Part shown: piece by piece, positions 1 to 8,208 of the stretch
Position numbering within the stretch: position 1 is the first letter of the stretch
Layout: every line of letters starts with the position of its first letter
Assembly (NCBI GenBank): GCA_934438055.1
Contig: CAKSAY010000004.1
Coordinates: 1-64,000 of the forward strand
Source: an uncultured Oscillospiraceae bacterium
Lineage (GTDB): Bacteria > Bacillota > Clostridia > Oscillospirales > Ruminococcaceae
DNA: 64,000 bases
Direction of reading: 5' to 3'
Translations under genes and position numbers: made by a program
Notes under the pieces: model-generated
Databases searched by the model: none
The model's input: the letters and a program-made list of their open reading frames with translations, nothing else
Told to the model about the DNA's origin: nothing

Positions 1-6
1 CCACTG

Positions 7-29
7 AACCACTCGCCTAGCGAGTGGTT
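7..29. terminator. Hairpin terminator at left edge
   Basis: A 9-bp perfect stem (7-15 with 21-29) with a 5-base loop is followed by a T-rich run on the plus strand. It probably ends a gene that lies to the left of the window. Confidence 0.7.
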
Positions 30-42
30 TTCTTTATACAAT

Positions 43-78
43 AAGGCCCCCGCAATATTTTTGTATCGCGGGGGCCTT
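43..78. terminator. GC-rich hairpin terminator
   Basis: An 11-bp stem pairs 43-53 with 68-78 and is rich in G and C. The flanks are A-rich on the left and T-rich on the right, so it can act in both directions. It follows the hairpin at 7-29 closely, giving tandem terminators. Confidence 0.7.
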
Positions 79-125
79 TCATCGAGTCTGAGCAACAAAA
101 AATATCATTGCCTTTTGCTGCCTTG

Positions 126-161
126 AAAAAAGAGACTTTTTCAAAAAGAGGTCTCTTTTTA
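126..161. terminator. Terminator downstream of the tail-collar gene
   Basis: Inverted repeat with arms around 126-136 and 151-161, with A-runs on one side and T-runs on the other. It sits just past the stop of the minus-strand gene that ends at 187 and is the likely terminator of that gene. Confidence 0.6.
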
Positions 162-186
162 TAATATCAAAAAATAGAGCAAAATT

Positions 187-1668
187 TTAATATTTAATGA
201 TATAATTCAATACAGTATACGGTTGCAAATGGGAAATGGTTTTATCACTCAAAGGAATATCTCCTGTTGCGCTATCGCCGGTAAAGTTTGTTCCATTCGC
301 AATAACACCGGTTCCGCCGGCGAGATCAGAATTATTTATCTGCTTGCCAACCAGATGATCGTGATTAAAATCATAGTTGCTCTGTTTTGAACCACCCATT
401 TTTCCAACCTGATTAAAGTCGGAATCTGATGAATTTCTGCCAACAACTGTTCTTCCGGATAAATTGGGAAGATTAAAAGTCGTGCTTCCATCGCCTATTC
501 CATAATATGTACCAATCGCATTATATAAATCAGCATAGACGCTTCTTGAAACCGCGCTTCCGTCACAAAACAAGAAACCCACAGGAAGCGCTGTTCCGGC
601 ATAGAATTTCACCTCTCCCACTAGGATTGAAGAAGCAGGCGCCGCTCCCACATCCCCCGCAGTCAGCTGAACATTTCCAACCATCTGTTTTCCATTGATG
701 GTGACGTCTACAGGAATTCTTTTCCATCCCTGCCAGCTAAATGTTCCATTGCTTTGCTTTGCATAACTCCTTGTATATCTCTGCGGAGAAGAAAGGGAAT
801 AATAAACATCCTGAACAATTGCACCATCTCCTATTGCAAAGACGGATAAAACAAATGACTCTGATATGCTCTGATTTGGATAATTACTAGTGGTTGCATT
901 ACTGCCGCTATACCAGCCCGTATGAACAACCGCATTTAAATCTCCTGATATGGTCGAACAAGTCGGTGCAATACGATAAGCCAAGTCCCCTACATCTGTA
1001 TTTTCAATAGCCTCTGCCGCTGTATTTGCTCTATCAGCGGCGGTTTCTGCTTGTTGCGCAGCGGCTGAAGCAGAAGAAGCCGCTAAAGAGGCGTCTTGAA
1101 CCGCGCTATCAGCAGCAGTTGTTGCTGCTTGTGCAGCGGTTGCCGCCTGCGCAGCATCCTGCCCCGCTCTTGCAGCAGAAGCCCCCTGTGTATTTGCATA
1201 ATCTCCGGCTTGTTCTGCCTGCGCAGATGCCTCTTTACATTCGGCAACTGCACTATCCACGCTCTGTAGCGCCTCAATAAAAGTTTGATACTCCGGTTCG
1301 CTTTCAATATCATCAGGATTATAGGAAGTTGGATAAATAAACACCTCGAAAACTGCCGTTGACAGAAGTTCGTCTCCCTCAAACAGTAAAATTTCACATC
1401 GTGCAGTTCCTGCTGCAATGAGCATCTGCTGTGTCAAGCTAAAAGTAACCGTGTTGTTTTCGATTACGGCGTCATTTAAAACCTGTTTACCATCCGGTTT
1501 GCGAAATGCAATCTTAGCAGAAACCGTAGAAGACAATTGCATAGCTTGTCCGTCCTCCGTAATCGAACATTTTATCGATCGCGCCTCCTTATCTCCTTGT
1601 TTTGCTGTTACTACAACATACTCTCCTATTCCAGATACATCTAATGAAATCTGTTTTTGATATAACAT
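187..1668 (-). CDS. Phage-type baseplate/tail collar protein
   Basis: A 493-residue protein that looks like a receptor-binding or fibre component of a phage tail. The N-terminal ~110 residues resemble a BppU-type baseplate upper-protein domain. Residues ~126-222 are rich in Ala, Gln and Asp and should form a trimeric coiled coil. Residues ~238-319 resemble a pyocin-knob domain (W-x-G-W-K near the end). Residues ~350-410 match the phage tail collar domain, with the typical FLFCDGSAVSR and FNLPNLSGR stretches. AAGGGG lies about 5 bases before the ATG. No other phage gene is next to it, so it is an orphan or an edge gene. Domain calls rest on recognition of motifs, not on a search. Confidence 0.8.
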   Translation of the reverse strand: MLYQKQISLDVSGIGEYVVVTAKQGDKEARSIKCSITEDGQAMQLSSTVSAKIAFRKPDGKQVLNDAVIENNTVTFSLTQQMLIAAGTARCEILLFEGDELLSTAVFEVFIYPTSYNPDDIESEPEYQTFIEALQSVDSAVAECKEASAQAEQAGDYANTQGASAARAGQDAAQAATAAQAATTAADSAVQDASLAASSASAAAQQAETAADRANTAAEAIENTDVGDLAYRIAPTCSTISGDLNAVVHTGWYSGSNATTSNYPNQSISESFVLSVFAIGDGAIVQDVYYSLSSPQRYTRSYAKQSNGTFSWQGWKRIPVDVTINGKQMVGNVQLTAGDVGAAPASSILVGEVKFYAGTALPVGFLFCDGSAVSRSVYADLYNAIGTYYGIGDGSTTFNLPNLSGRTVVGRNSSDSDFNQVGKMGGSKQSNYDFNHDHLVGKQINNSDLAGGTGVIANGTNFTGDSATGDIPLSDKTISHLQPYTVLNYIIKY

Positions 1669-2329
1669 CTTGCCCCTTCTTTCATATGCTCAAAAAATAC
1701 CCCTCTCATATATCCCTCAAAAACGCAAAAAAGTTGCACGAAAACATGCAACTTTTTTCTAAAAAGTCTTAAATTTACACTTTATTCATTTTTATGTATA
1801 ATCTCAATGGAAACGAATATACTTTACCACAAATCCAAATAATCAATTTTCGCTGATTTCATAGATTAATATCTCTTTCTCAAAACAAAAAAAGATCGCC
1901 GTCAAATAGAAAAAGTTGTGTATTTCCATAATATGTGCAAAACACCATCATACAATAATTCTGTCAACAGAGCGCACCATTACCGAAAAGCCAGGAAAAT
2001 CCAAAATCCCTATAGGCGATAGATATCCTGCTTTATTATTTTATACACTCCATACCATCCTCGTTTGCAGAGCAACCAAAATAGTATGTCTTTTCTTTTC
2101 AGCACTACATCTAACCAAGAAAAAAGATACTCTAAAAGGTTCCTGTCCCGTTGTCACTTCTCAAAATCCTGCAACGCAACAGTATCATCGCTTCATCACA
2201 CGCTTTGATGAAATGCTTCTCCTTGCCAGACGTCACTTTCTCAAACGACAATCTTTTTATTCTATATGCAATGATACATAATATTCTTAACAGCACAAAC
2301 ACAGTAACGGAATATTATGTATGATTGTT
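1669..2329. other. Intergenic region with no convincing gene
   Basis: AT-rich. It contains the hairpin at 1727-1758 and otherwise nothing I can support. A 121-codon plus-strand reading frame (1916-2281) lacks a ribosome site and recognisable composition. Confidence 0.5.
1727..1758. terminator. Bidirectional hairpin terminator
   Basis: A 12-bp perfect stem, 1727-1738 with 1747-1758, starts with six A and ends with six T. It lies upstream of the tail-collar gene and may isolate that gene from leftward transcription. Confidence 0.7.
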
Positions 2330-2674
2330 TTAATTTAAACCAAAGCTAACAGAAATAGCATTATCAATATTATGCATTTCATTGTAATTCAACTCGCCCA
2401 TCTTTTTCCGTAAACGACGTTTATCTATCGTTCTAACCTGTTCAAGAAGCACAATGGAATCTTTGCTTAATCCACACTGTGTCGCATTGATAGAAATATG
2501 CGTTGGTAGCTTTGTTTTGTCTTTTTGGCTGGTGATTGCAGCGGCAATCACCGTAGGACTATATTTATTTCCAACGTCATTCTGTACAATTAAGACCGGA
2601 CGCACTCCTCCCTGTTCTGAACCAACAACAGGGCTTAAGTCTGCGTAATATATTTCTCCTCTCTTAACCGTCAT
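2330..2674 (-). CDS. mazF: MazF/EndoA-type endoribonuclease toxin
   Basis: A 114-residue PemK/MazF-family mRNA interferase, the normal length for this family. The start KRGEIYYADLSPVVGSEQGG and the following RPVLIVQND are family signatures, covering the loop that carries the catalytic Arg. I chose the ATG at 2674 because TAGGAGTG precedes it by about 8 bases; a start 60 bases further upstream has no such site. Proteins of this type cut single-stranded RNA at short motifs and are held by a CopG/RHH antitoxin. In many Firmicutes the antitoxin or alr is directly upstream. Here the upstream 1 kb holds no recognisable antitoxin. Confidence 0.93.
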   Translation of the reverse strand: MTVKRGEIYYADLSPVVGSEQGGVRPVLIVQNDVGNKYSPTVIAAAITSQKDKTKLPTHISINATQCGLSKDSIVLLEQVRTIDKRRLRKKMGELNYNEMHNIDNAISVSFGLN

Positions 2675-3290
2675 TTTAATCACTCCTACAAATCTCTTTT
2701 TCATGCATTTATTTTCTATCGATATTTTTGCCACAATTTTATAAATTAATCAAATGAAATAAAATTCATGACATAAAAAATTCCATCAAATGTGCTCCGA
2801 CAACGCTCTAACCAATAAATTTGCATAAGCGGAAAAGCGTGGGGTTGTAAAACCCTTTTTAAAAATTTTCCTTTTCTCTCACCATAAAACGCTGCAATTA
2901 TGAGAGCAACATTGATACGCCTGTGAAACATCCCAATCATATAAACCAAAAAGTCTCCTTAAATTAACGCCATTTTCCACAAAAAGAATCAACAATTATG
3001 CCTTTTGCAGCAAAATGCCGCATTTAGAAACTGCAATGTTAATTCTAAAACAGTCTGCCGTTTTTATGACGCTGTCTTATATCATCGAATCTTCTAAACC
3101 ATATGGAAACTTCGGATTATTTGAGCTTATTCTATCATATTAAGTCTGCAACTTTTTTGTGATGAACCTTTCACAAGTGTGAACCAAATGCTAAATAAAT
3201 AGATTATATATTTGGAAAAATACAAACAGATATAATAGAAGAAATTCTACGCATAAACCAAAAAATATAGGAGCATAGTTTTAAATTTTA
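2675..3290. other. AT-rich intergenic region upstream of mazF
   Basis: No gene is supported. A 67-codon minus-strand frame (2746-2949) has no family features, no good ribosome site and no resemblance to an antitoxin. The mazF promoter must lie here but I could not assign it. Confidence 0.45.
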
Positions 3291-3298
3291 ACAAAAAA

Positions 3299-3331
3299 AG
3301 AGATAAAAGCTTTTCATCTACTTTTATCTCT
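3299..3331 (-). terminator. Terminator of the leftward unit at 3742
   Basis: An 11-bp perfect stem (3299-3309 with 3321-3331) is followed on the minus strand by seven T (A-run 3293-3299 on the plus strand). It would stop transcripts from the promoter at 3749-3777. Confidence 0.75.
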
Positions 3332-3592
3332 ATAAAATATTCAATTGTAAATGTTTCATCATTATTTATTGCACATCGGACTATCCTCCAGTAAACTAGC
3401 AATATTAATCAGTCATCCAATCATTTTTTATTTCACAATGTGCAACTTATATACACGCATCATTGGCCTTTAAGCGATTTTATCTATTTTAAAAACTATT
3501 TATTTAAGATAACCCCTGCAATAGATAAGCAAAAAAAGCATTTCGACATCCAAATATAAATTATTTTATTTAGGTTGATAGAGAAAAGAACC

Positions 3593-3691
3593 CTAACACA
3601 AACCTCTCTTTATGAATGATGTAAAATCTGCCTCTGCACAAGAGGGAATAAAAAACGATGATATTTCATTTTCTTCATTCTGCATCGGCAT
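3593..3691 (-). CDS. Candidate 32-residue small protein
   Basis: A minus-strand ORF of 33 codons that sits about 50 bases after a perfect consensus promoter. Its two possible ATG starts (3691 and 3685) follow an AAAGGA site; the second has the better spacing (about 9 bases). The peptide contains IPSCAEADF and ends KRGLC, with no signal sequence. I recognise no family. The transcript continues about 300 bases beyond the stop with no further ORF, so the RNA itself may be the functional product, or the region may be a gene remnant. Confidence 0.35.
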   Translation of the reverse strand: MPMQNEENEISSFFIPSCAEADFTSFIKRGLC

Positions 3692-3748
3692 CAGTCCTTT
3701 CAAAAACAATTTTAGTTTAATTTAACCAATGGGTTATCTTGTAATCAT

Positions 3749-3777
3749 ATTATATCATAGTGATTTGTGTTTGTCAA
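3749..3777 (-). promoter_or_regulatory. Perfect consensus sigma-A promoter, leftward
   Basis: Reading the minus strand, TTGACA (3777-3772), a 17-base spacer, then TATAAT (3754-3749). All twelve positions match consensus. The expected start is near 3742. The only thing downstream before the terminator at 3331-3299 is the 32-codon ORF. Confidence 0.85.
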
Positions 3778-3841
3778 CACTTTTTTTAAAATTTTTCTTA
3801 TTTTTTTATTACTATTGTAAAATCAATTTTAAATAAAGACA

Positions 3842-3870
3842 TTGACTATCTTTTCAATTTGTTGTAGAAT
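3842..3870 (+). promoter_or_regulatory. Sigma-A promoter of the DUF1292 gene
   Basis: TTGACT (3842-3847), a 17-base spacer and TAGAAT (3865-3870). It is back to back with the leftward promoter at 3749-3777. The expected start near 3877 gives a leader of about 110 bases with a small hairpin at 3918-3936. Confidence 0.75.
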
Positions 3871-3989
3871 ACTTTTATAAGGAAACAAAAACAATTTTTC
3901 ATTGCGTCTTCTATTCTCATGAAAGAATCTTTCATGGATGTTTTATTTACAATGATAATGGAATGATAATTATTAAGAAAAGAGTGATG

Positions 3990-4319
3990 ATGGAAATGGA
4001 GCAGGATCAAAGCCCAATTTTTTATAACCTAATTGATGAAGATGGAAAAGAAATGGAATTCGAGTTGTTAGATACACTCCAAGAGGACAACCAAACCTAC
4101 TATGCCATGATTCCCCACTTTGAAAACTCAGATGAAAGTCTTGAATACGACGGCGATGTCATTATCTTAAAGTGTATCGAATTAGATGGAGAGGAAATGC
4201 TCGCTTCTATCGACAATGATGAAGAATATAATCGTATCGGAAATATCATGCTCGAGAGAATCAACGAAATGTTCTCGTTTGAAGATGAGGAGGAAGACGA
4301 AATAGCAGATTATTCCTAA
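3990..4319 (+). CDS. DUF1292 family protein
   Basis: A 109-residue, strongly acidic protein of the DUF1292 (YrzB-like) family, common and usually single-copy in Firmicutes; its function is unknown. Family-like features are the opening YNLIDEDGKEMEFELLDTL, the central DVIILKC and an Asp/Glu-rich tail. The start is uncertain: ATGs at 3963, 3987 and 3990 are all in frame. I chose 3990 because AAGAAAAGAG lies about 6 bases before it. It is monocistronic, between its own promoter and the 6S RNA promoter. Confidence 0.85.
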   Translation: MEMEQDQSPIFYNLIDEDGKEMEFELLDTLQEDNQTYYAMIPHFENSDESLEYDGDVIILKCIELDGEEMLASIDNDEEYNRIGNIMLERINEMFSFEDEEEDEIADYS

Positions 4320-4322
4320 GGC

Positions 4323-4351
4323 TTGAATTTTTCTCATCTTTTTGATATACT
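4323..4351 (+). promoter_or_regulatory. Promoter of 6S RNA
   Basis: TTGAAT (4323-4328), a 17-base spacer and TATACT (4346-4351). The predicted start is about 4358, just before the closing stem of the RNA. Confidence 0.75.
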
Positions 4352-4357
4352 ATAAAC

Positions 4358-4547
4358 AAGACAACTGCCTTGAAACGTTAGCATGGATTTTATTAATCCA
4401 ACACCTAATAATAGGGAATCCTACTCTCTTAGCCGATTGCAGACCTCCCGTTTTTGACGGACGAAGGGAGCGTGAATCTAAGAGGAAGATACCCACCTGC
4501 TGCAATAGCACGGGTTTTTAGCTCCATGCGACGGCAAGGTGGTTTTT
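4358..4547 (+). ncRNA. ssrS: 6S RNA
   Basis: About 190 bases, the usual size for 6S RNA, which mimics an open promoter and binds sigma-A RNA polymerase. The ends pair as a long interrupted stem: CCTTG (4368-4372) with CAAGG (4535-4539), CGT with ACG, then GCATGGA (4381-4387) with TCCATGC (4523-4529). An internal small hairpin GGAT/ATCC follows, then a large central bubble and a terminal hairpin in the middle third. A T-run follows the closing stem. It has its own promoter and lies directly before tcdA. The assignment is by structure and recognition of clostridial 6S sequence, not by a covariance search. Confidence 0.8.
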
Positions 4548-4576
4548 TTATTTTTAAAACAAGGAGACTGGTAAAA

Positions 4577-5296
4577 TTGGACGCATATGCGGCTTGGTTG
4601 GACAGAACCTATCTTTTAGTCAAAGACAACCTTATACATCTGCAAAACAAAAAAGTAGCCATTGTGGGTTTAGGCGGTGTAGGCGGCTCTGCCGCAGAGG
4701 CAATTTGCCGAGCAGGGGTTGGTTCACTGCTTCTTGTTGATCACGACGTCATCTCTGAATCCAACATAAACCGACAACTCTTCGCCACACAGGAAACAAT
4801 AGGTCAAAGCAAGGCTCTCGCCGGAAAGAAACGGTTGCTATCCATCAATCCGCAGTGCACAATTGAGATTTGGGACGCTTTTTTGTGTGAAGAAAACAAA
4901 GAAATCTTTTTTTCCTATCATCCCGACTATGTCATCGACGCTATTGATACACTCTCCTCTAAAATCAGTTTAATCAAGAATTGCCATGAACAAGGGATTC
5001 CACTCATATCCTGTCTAGGAACCGGAAATCGCCTGAATCCCGCCGCCTTTTGTATTGGTACGTTAGAAGACACCATAGGCTGCGGTTGTCCGCTGGCAAG
5101 GGCGTTGCGCCGCGCTCTAAAAAAAGAGAGAATTTCAAATCATCCTGTGGTTTATTCAACCGAATCTCCTTTAAAGGCAACAGCTGGCACAGAAAATGGA
5201 CGTCATCCTCCGGGAAGCATCTCCTTTTGCCCGCCGGTTGCCGGCTATCTGCTTGCATCTTATGTAATTAATGACATCCTTTCACATTGTTCTTAG
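4577..5296 (+). CDS. tcdA: tRNA threonylcarbamoyladenosine dehydratase
   Basis: A 239-residue E1-like (MoeB/ThiF/CsdL) protein that cyclises t6A37 of ANN-decoding tRNAs to ct6A with ATP. The nucleotide-binding VAIVGLGGVGG is at residues 27-37. It is followed by the RAGVGSLLLVDHD strand, the NINRQ motif and the late CGCPLARALRRAL stretch typical of TcdA rather than MoeB. The start is TTG at 4577, 10 bases after AAGGAG. Any longer reading frame would run back through the 6S RNA and is not real. A terminator follows at 5306. Confidence 0.92.
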   Translation: MDAYAAWLDRTYLLVKDNLIHLQNKKVAIVGLGGVGGSAAEAICRAGVGSLLLVDHDVISESNINRQLFATQETIGQSKALAGKKRLLSINPQCTIEIWDAFLCEENKEIFFSYHPDYVIDAIDTLSSKISLIKNCHEQGIPLISCLGTGNRLNPAAFCIGTLEDTIGCGCPLARALRRALKKERISNHPVVYSTESPLKATAGTENGRHPPGSISFCPPVAGYLLASYVINDILSHCS

Positions 5297-5305
5297 GATA
5301 AGATA

Positions 5306-5346
5306 GTCCTTGATGGATACAATACCATCAAGGACATATTTTTTTG
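5306..5346 (+). terminator. Terminator after tcdA
   Basis: An 11-bp perfect stem, 5306-5316 with 5325-5335, with an 8-base loop and a T-run. It separates tcdA from the exporter genes. Confidence 0.85.
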
Positions 5347-5356
5347 AGGAGATAGT

Positions 5357-5713
5357 ATGATGAAAAGCAAAAAATACTTTGCTATAGCAGGGCTCATAGC
5401 AGGAGGACTCAACGGACTGTTTGGTGCGGGCGGCGGCGTAATAGTAGTTCCTCTACTTGAACACGCCGGCATAGAGGCTCGAAAATCCCACGCAACATCA
5501 ATCGCCATTATTGCTTCGCTTTCGCTTGTCAGCTGCGCCTTTTATTTTCTAAAACAGAGCATTCCTTTTGGAGATGCATGGGGATATCTGCCTTTTGGTT
5601 TAATCGGATCCATTGTGGGAGCTATGTTGCTCAAAAAAATTCCTAACAGGCTTTTAAAAAGAATCTTCGGCGCCGTTATGATTATTTCTGCTGTGAGGTT
5701 GCTGTTAAAATGA
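5357..5713 (+). CDS. TauE/SafE family half-transporter, N-terminal half
   Basis: A 118-residue membrane protein with about four TM segments. The GLNGLFGAGGGVIVVPLL motif near the start marks the first repeat of the TauE/SafE anion exporter family, which moves sulfite, sulfoacetate or similar small anions. Full-length members have eight TM segments in two repeats; this gene encodes one repeat only. The stop overlaps the next ATG by four bases (ATGA), so the two halves are translationally coupled and probably form a heterodimer. The ribosome site is GAGGAG before the ATG. Substrate unknown. Confidence 0.85.
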   Translation: MMKSKKYFAIAGLIAGGLNGLFGAGGGVIVVPLLEHAGIEARKSHATSIAIIASLSLVSCAFYFLKQSIPFGDAWGYLPFGLIGSIVGAMLLKKIPNRLLKRIFGAVMIISAVRLLLK

Positions 5714-6114
5714 ACATTATCACTGCTATCGTTGGATTTTTTTCGGGAGTAACCGCTTCATTAGGGCTAGGCGGCGGATTTGTGCTATTGCTTTATCTGA
5801 CCGCCATACAAGGCATGGATCAACTGCAGGCGCAAGGCATTAATCTCCTCTTTTTTCTGCCCATAGCTGCTCTGTCTCTCATGATTCATATCAAAAACAA
5901 GCTAATTGACAAACAACCGCTTTTACCCTGCATCCTTTGCGGTGTAGTCGGTGTTCTCGCCGGAAGCAGCATAGCCTTTTGGATTCCAACCAATCTGCTC
6001 TCTAAAATTTTTGCTGTTTTCATCTTAATTATTGGATGTAAAGAGCTGTTTTTCCCAAAAAAGGACGACGCAAAATCTCCCCATTCCAAACGACAAAAAT
6101 TAAATGATAAATAG
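5710..6114 (+). CDS. TauE/SafE family half-transporter, C-terminal half
   Basis: A 134-residue membrane protein with about four TM segments and the second-repeat motif GVTASLGLGGGFVLLLYL. It overlaps the preceding half-gene by four bases. The C-terminus is basic and cytosolic. Neither half shows a frameshift remnant at the junction, and each has its own start, so this looks like an evolved split rather than a broken gene. Confidence 0.85.
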   Translation: MNIITAIVGFFSGVTASLGLGGGFVLLLYLTAIQGMDQLQAQGINLLFFLPIAALSLMIHIKNKLIDKQPLLPCILCGVVGVLAGSSIAFWIPTNLLSKIFAVFILIIGCKELFFPKKDDAKSPHSKRQKLNDK

Positions 6115-6146
6115 CGCAGCAGATTGCCGCCAAACATAAATTTATC

Positions 6147-6593
6147 TTACTTTTTATAATACATCTCAATATGCTCTATTCCATCACTTAAAAATTTATC
6201 TCCAATTGTTACGAACCCAAATGAAGAATAAAAATTTATAGGATAATATTGAGCCTCTATTCTAATTTCATACTCTTTTAAATAATTTTGAATAAAGTCA
6301 ATTGCATCTTGAATAAGTTGTCTGGAAATTCCTTTGCCTCTATAATTTTCTTTTACCATAACTCTTCCAAAAGAAATTTCTTCAAAGCTTACATCTTTTT
6401 CTAATATTCTTAAATATGCAATAATCTCATCTTTTTTCTTTATCATTAAATGATATGAATTTTTATCTCTATCATCAACATCTTGATATAGGCATTTCTG
6501 TTCTACTATAAAAATATCATTTCTCAATTTTAGTATTTCATATAATTCATTTATTGTTAATTCATCAAATTTTTTTATTTCAGTTATCATCAT
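6147..6593 (-). CDS. GNAT family N-acetyltransferase (ElaA-like)
   Basis: A 148-residue GNAT fold protein. The N-terminal LKLRNDIFIVEQKCLYQDVD is the ElaA/YitI-type signature (R-x-x-V-F-V-V-E-Q in the family). The acetyl-CoA loop is VMVKENYRGKGISRQL, and a C-terminal FYSSFGF motif follows. The substrate is not known. The gene is clearly richer in A and T than tcdA and glyQS on either side, with many AAA, ATT and TTT codons, which hints at acquisition. It converges with the exporter genes with only about 30 bases between stops. Confidence 0.85.
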   Translation of the reverse strand: MMITEIKKFDELTINELYEILKLRNDIFIVEQKCLYQDVDDRDKNSYHLMIKKKDEIIAYLRILEKDVSFEEISFGRVMVKENYRGKGISRQLIQDAIDFIQNYLKEYEIRIEAQYYPINFYSSFGFVTIGDKFLSDGIEHIEMYYKK

Positions 6594-6654
6594 TCATCCC
6601 TTTTACAAATTGCATTTTAACGAAATTCTTCGTCACGGTAAATACACCTATTAC

Positions 6655-6686
6655 AAAAAGAGCGTTGTTTCACAACGCTCTTTTTT
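6655..6686. terminator. Terminator after glyQS
   Basis: A perfect hairpin with arms 6655-6668 and 6672-6685 flanked by A and T runs. It lies just past the glyQS stop on the minus strand and can act in either direction. Confidence 0.85.
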
Positions 6687-6707
6687 CAAATCTATTTCTA
6701 TTGCCGT

Positions 6708-8087
6708 CTAAAATTGCATTTTATCCTCAAGATAATCACAAAGGGTGTTGATAGCAATTCGTTCTTGCTTCATACTATCTCGATCGCGGATGGTCACCTG
6801 ACCATCCTCTAAAGAATCGAAGTCAAACGTTATGCAAAATGGCGTACCAATCTCATCCTGTCTTCTATAACGCTTACCAATAGAGCCTGTATCGTCATAA
6901 TCTACCATAAATTTCTTTGCCAGCATTTGATATACCTGTTCTGCCTGAGGCGCAAGCTTTTTGGACAAAGGCAGAATAGCCGCTTTAAAAGGGGCGAGCG
7001 CAGGATGCAAATGTAAAACCACACGAGTATCCTTTTCATCGAGTTTTTCCTCATCATAAGCGTCGCACAAAAAGGCAAGCGCAACTCTGTCTGCTCCTAA
7101 AGAGGGTTCAATGACATAAGGAAGATAGCGAGAATTGTCAGCCTGATCGAAATATTCTAATGATTTTCCACTCATCTCCTGATGCCGCTGCAAGTCAAAA
7201 TCAGTACGATCTGCAATGCCCCAAAGCTCGCCCCAACCAAATGGAAACAAAAATTCGATATCAGTGGTGGCATTGGAATAGTGCGAGAGTTCCTCTTTCT
7301 CATGATCTCGAAAACGGACATTTTCACTACGCAATCCCAAAGAAAACAAAAACTTTTGACAATAATCTTTCCAATAAGAAAACCATTCCAAATCCGTTCC
7401 CGGCTTGCAAAAAAATTCCAACTCCATCTGATCAAATTCACGAATACGGAAAATGAAATTGCCGGGTGTGATCTCATTTCGAAAGGATTTGCCAATCTGA
7501 CCAACGCCAAAAGGCAACTTTTTTCTCGTAGTTCTCTGCACATTGGCGAAGTTTACAAAAATCCCCTGTGCTGTTTCAGGACGAAGATAAATTTCATCCT
7601 TAGCATCTTCCGTCACACCCTGAAAGGTCTTAAACATCAAATTAAAAGAACGAATCGGGGTGAAATTTCTGCCGCCGCAATGGGGACATTGAATTTCCTT
7701 TTCCTGCACAAACGCCATCAACTGCTCGTTGGTCCAACCAGTAGGATTCTCCCCCGTCTGATCCTCAATCAGCGCATCTGCACGGTGTCGGGTTTTGCAA
7801 TCGCGACAATCCATCAATGGATCTGAAAATCCGCTCAAGTGACCCGACGCCTCCCACACTTTGGGATTCATAAGCAGCGCCGTGTCAAGTCCAACATTAT
7901 ATGGGTTTTCTTGAATAAATTTTTTCCACCACGCGCGTTTAACGTTGTTTTTAAATTCAACGCCTAACGGGCCATAATCCCATGTATTAGCCAAACCGCC
8001 ATAAATTTCACTGCCGGCATACACATACCCCCTGCCTTTGCAAAGAGCAACTATCTTTTCCATTGTTTTCTCGTGATTTGAAAGCAT
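6708..8087 (-). CDS. glyQS: Glycyl-tRNA synthetase, single-chain type
   Basis: A 459-residue class II synthetase of the archaeal/eukaryal dimeric type found in many Firmicutes; it charges tRNA-Gly. Visible features are the N-terminal [14 protein letters not shown] and WDYGPLGVE, motif 2 ([19 protein letters not shown]), motif 3 near [12 protein letters not shown], and a C-terminal anticodon-binding domain with [11 protein letters not shown]. It also has Cys pairs in the insert (CRDCKTRH and CPHCGG), as zinc-binding members do. Length is normal. Only about 135 bases separate it from the divergent tRNA gene, which leaves no room for a T-box leader, although many Firmicutes glyQS genes have one. 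Confidence 0.96.
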   Translation of the reverse strand: MLSNHEKTMEKIVALCKGRGYVYAGSEIYGGLANTWDYGPLGVEFKNNVKRAWWKKFIQENPYNVGLDTALLMNPKVWEASGHLSGFSDPLMDCRDCKTRHRADALIEDQTGENPTGWTNEQLMAFVQEKEIQCPHCGGRNFTPIRSFNLMFKTFQGVTEDAKDEIYLRPETAQGIFVNFANVQRTTRKKLPFGVGQIGKSFRNEITPGNFIFRIREFDQMELEFFCKPGTDLEWFSYWKDYCQKFLFSLGLRSENVRFRDHEKEELSHYSNATTDIEFLFPFGWGELWGIADRTDFDLQRHQEMSGKSLEYFDQADNSRYLPYVIEPSLGADRVALAFLCDAYDEEKLDEKDTRVVLHLHPALAPFKAAILPLSKKLAPQAEQVYQMLAKKFMVDYDDTGSIGKRYRRQDEIGTPFCITFDFDSLEDGQVTIRDRDSMKQERIAINTLCDYLEDKMQF

Positions 8088-8179
8088 CTAATTCCTCCTA
8101 TATTCCTGTAAAAACATTCGCCTTTTTCAAATAGTTTATCGAATTTATAAAATAAAGTCAAGTTTATCTATGTTTTTCC

Positions 8180-8208
8180 TTGACAAAAAAATTTTTATCA
8201 TGTAAAAT
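8180..8208 (+). promoter_or_regulatory. Promoter of tRNA-Pro
   Basis: TTGACA (8180-8185), a 17-base spacer and TAAAAT (8203-8208). The transcript would start about 9 bases before the mature tRNA. Confidence 0.85.

Noticed and set aside
1916..2281. A 121-codon plus-strand reading frame
   Set aside because: No ribosome site, unlikely amino-acid mix, no family features; lies in AT-rich intergenic sequence.
2746..2949. A 67-codon minus-strand frame upstream of mazF as a possible antitoxin
   Set aside because: No ribosome site and no ribbon-helix-helix or MazE-like pattern.
4454..4576. N-terminal extension of tcdA to an upstream ATG
   Set aside because: It would translate the 6S RNA; the TTG at 4577 has a proper ribosome site and gives the family N-terminus.
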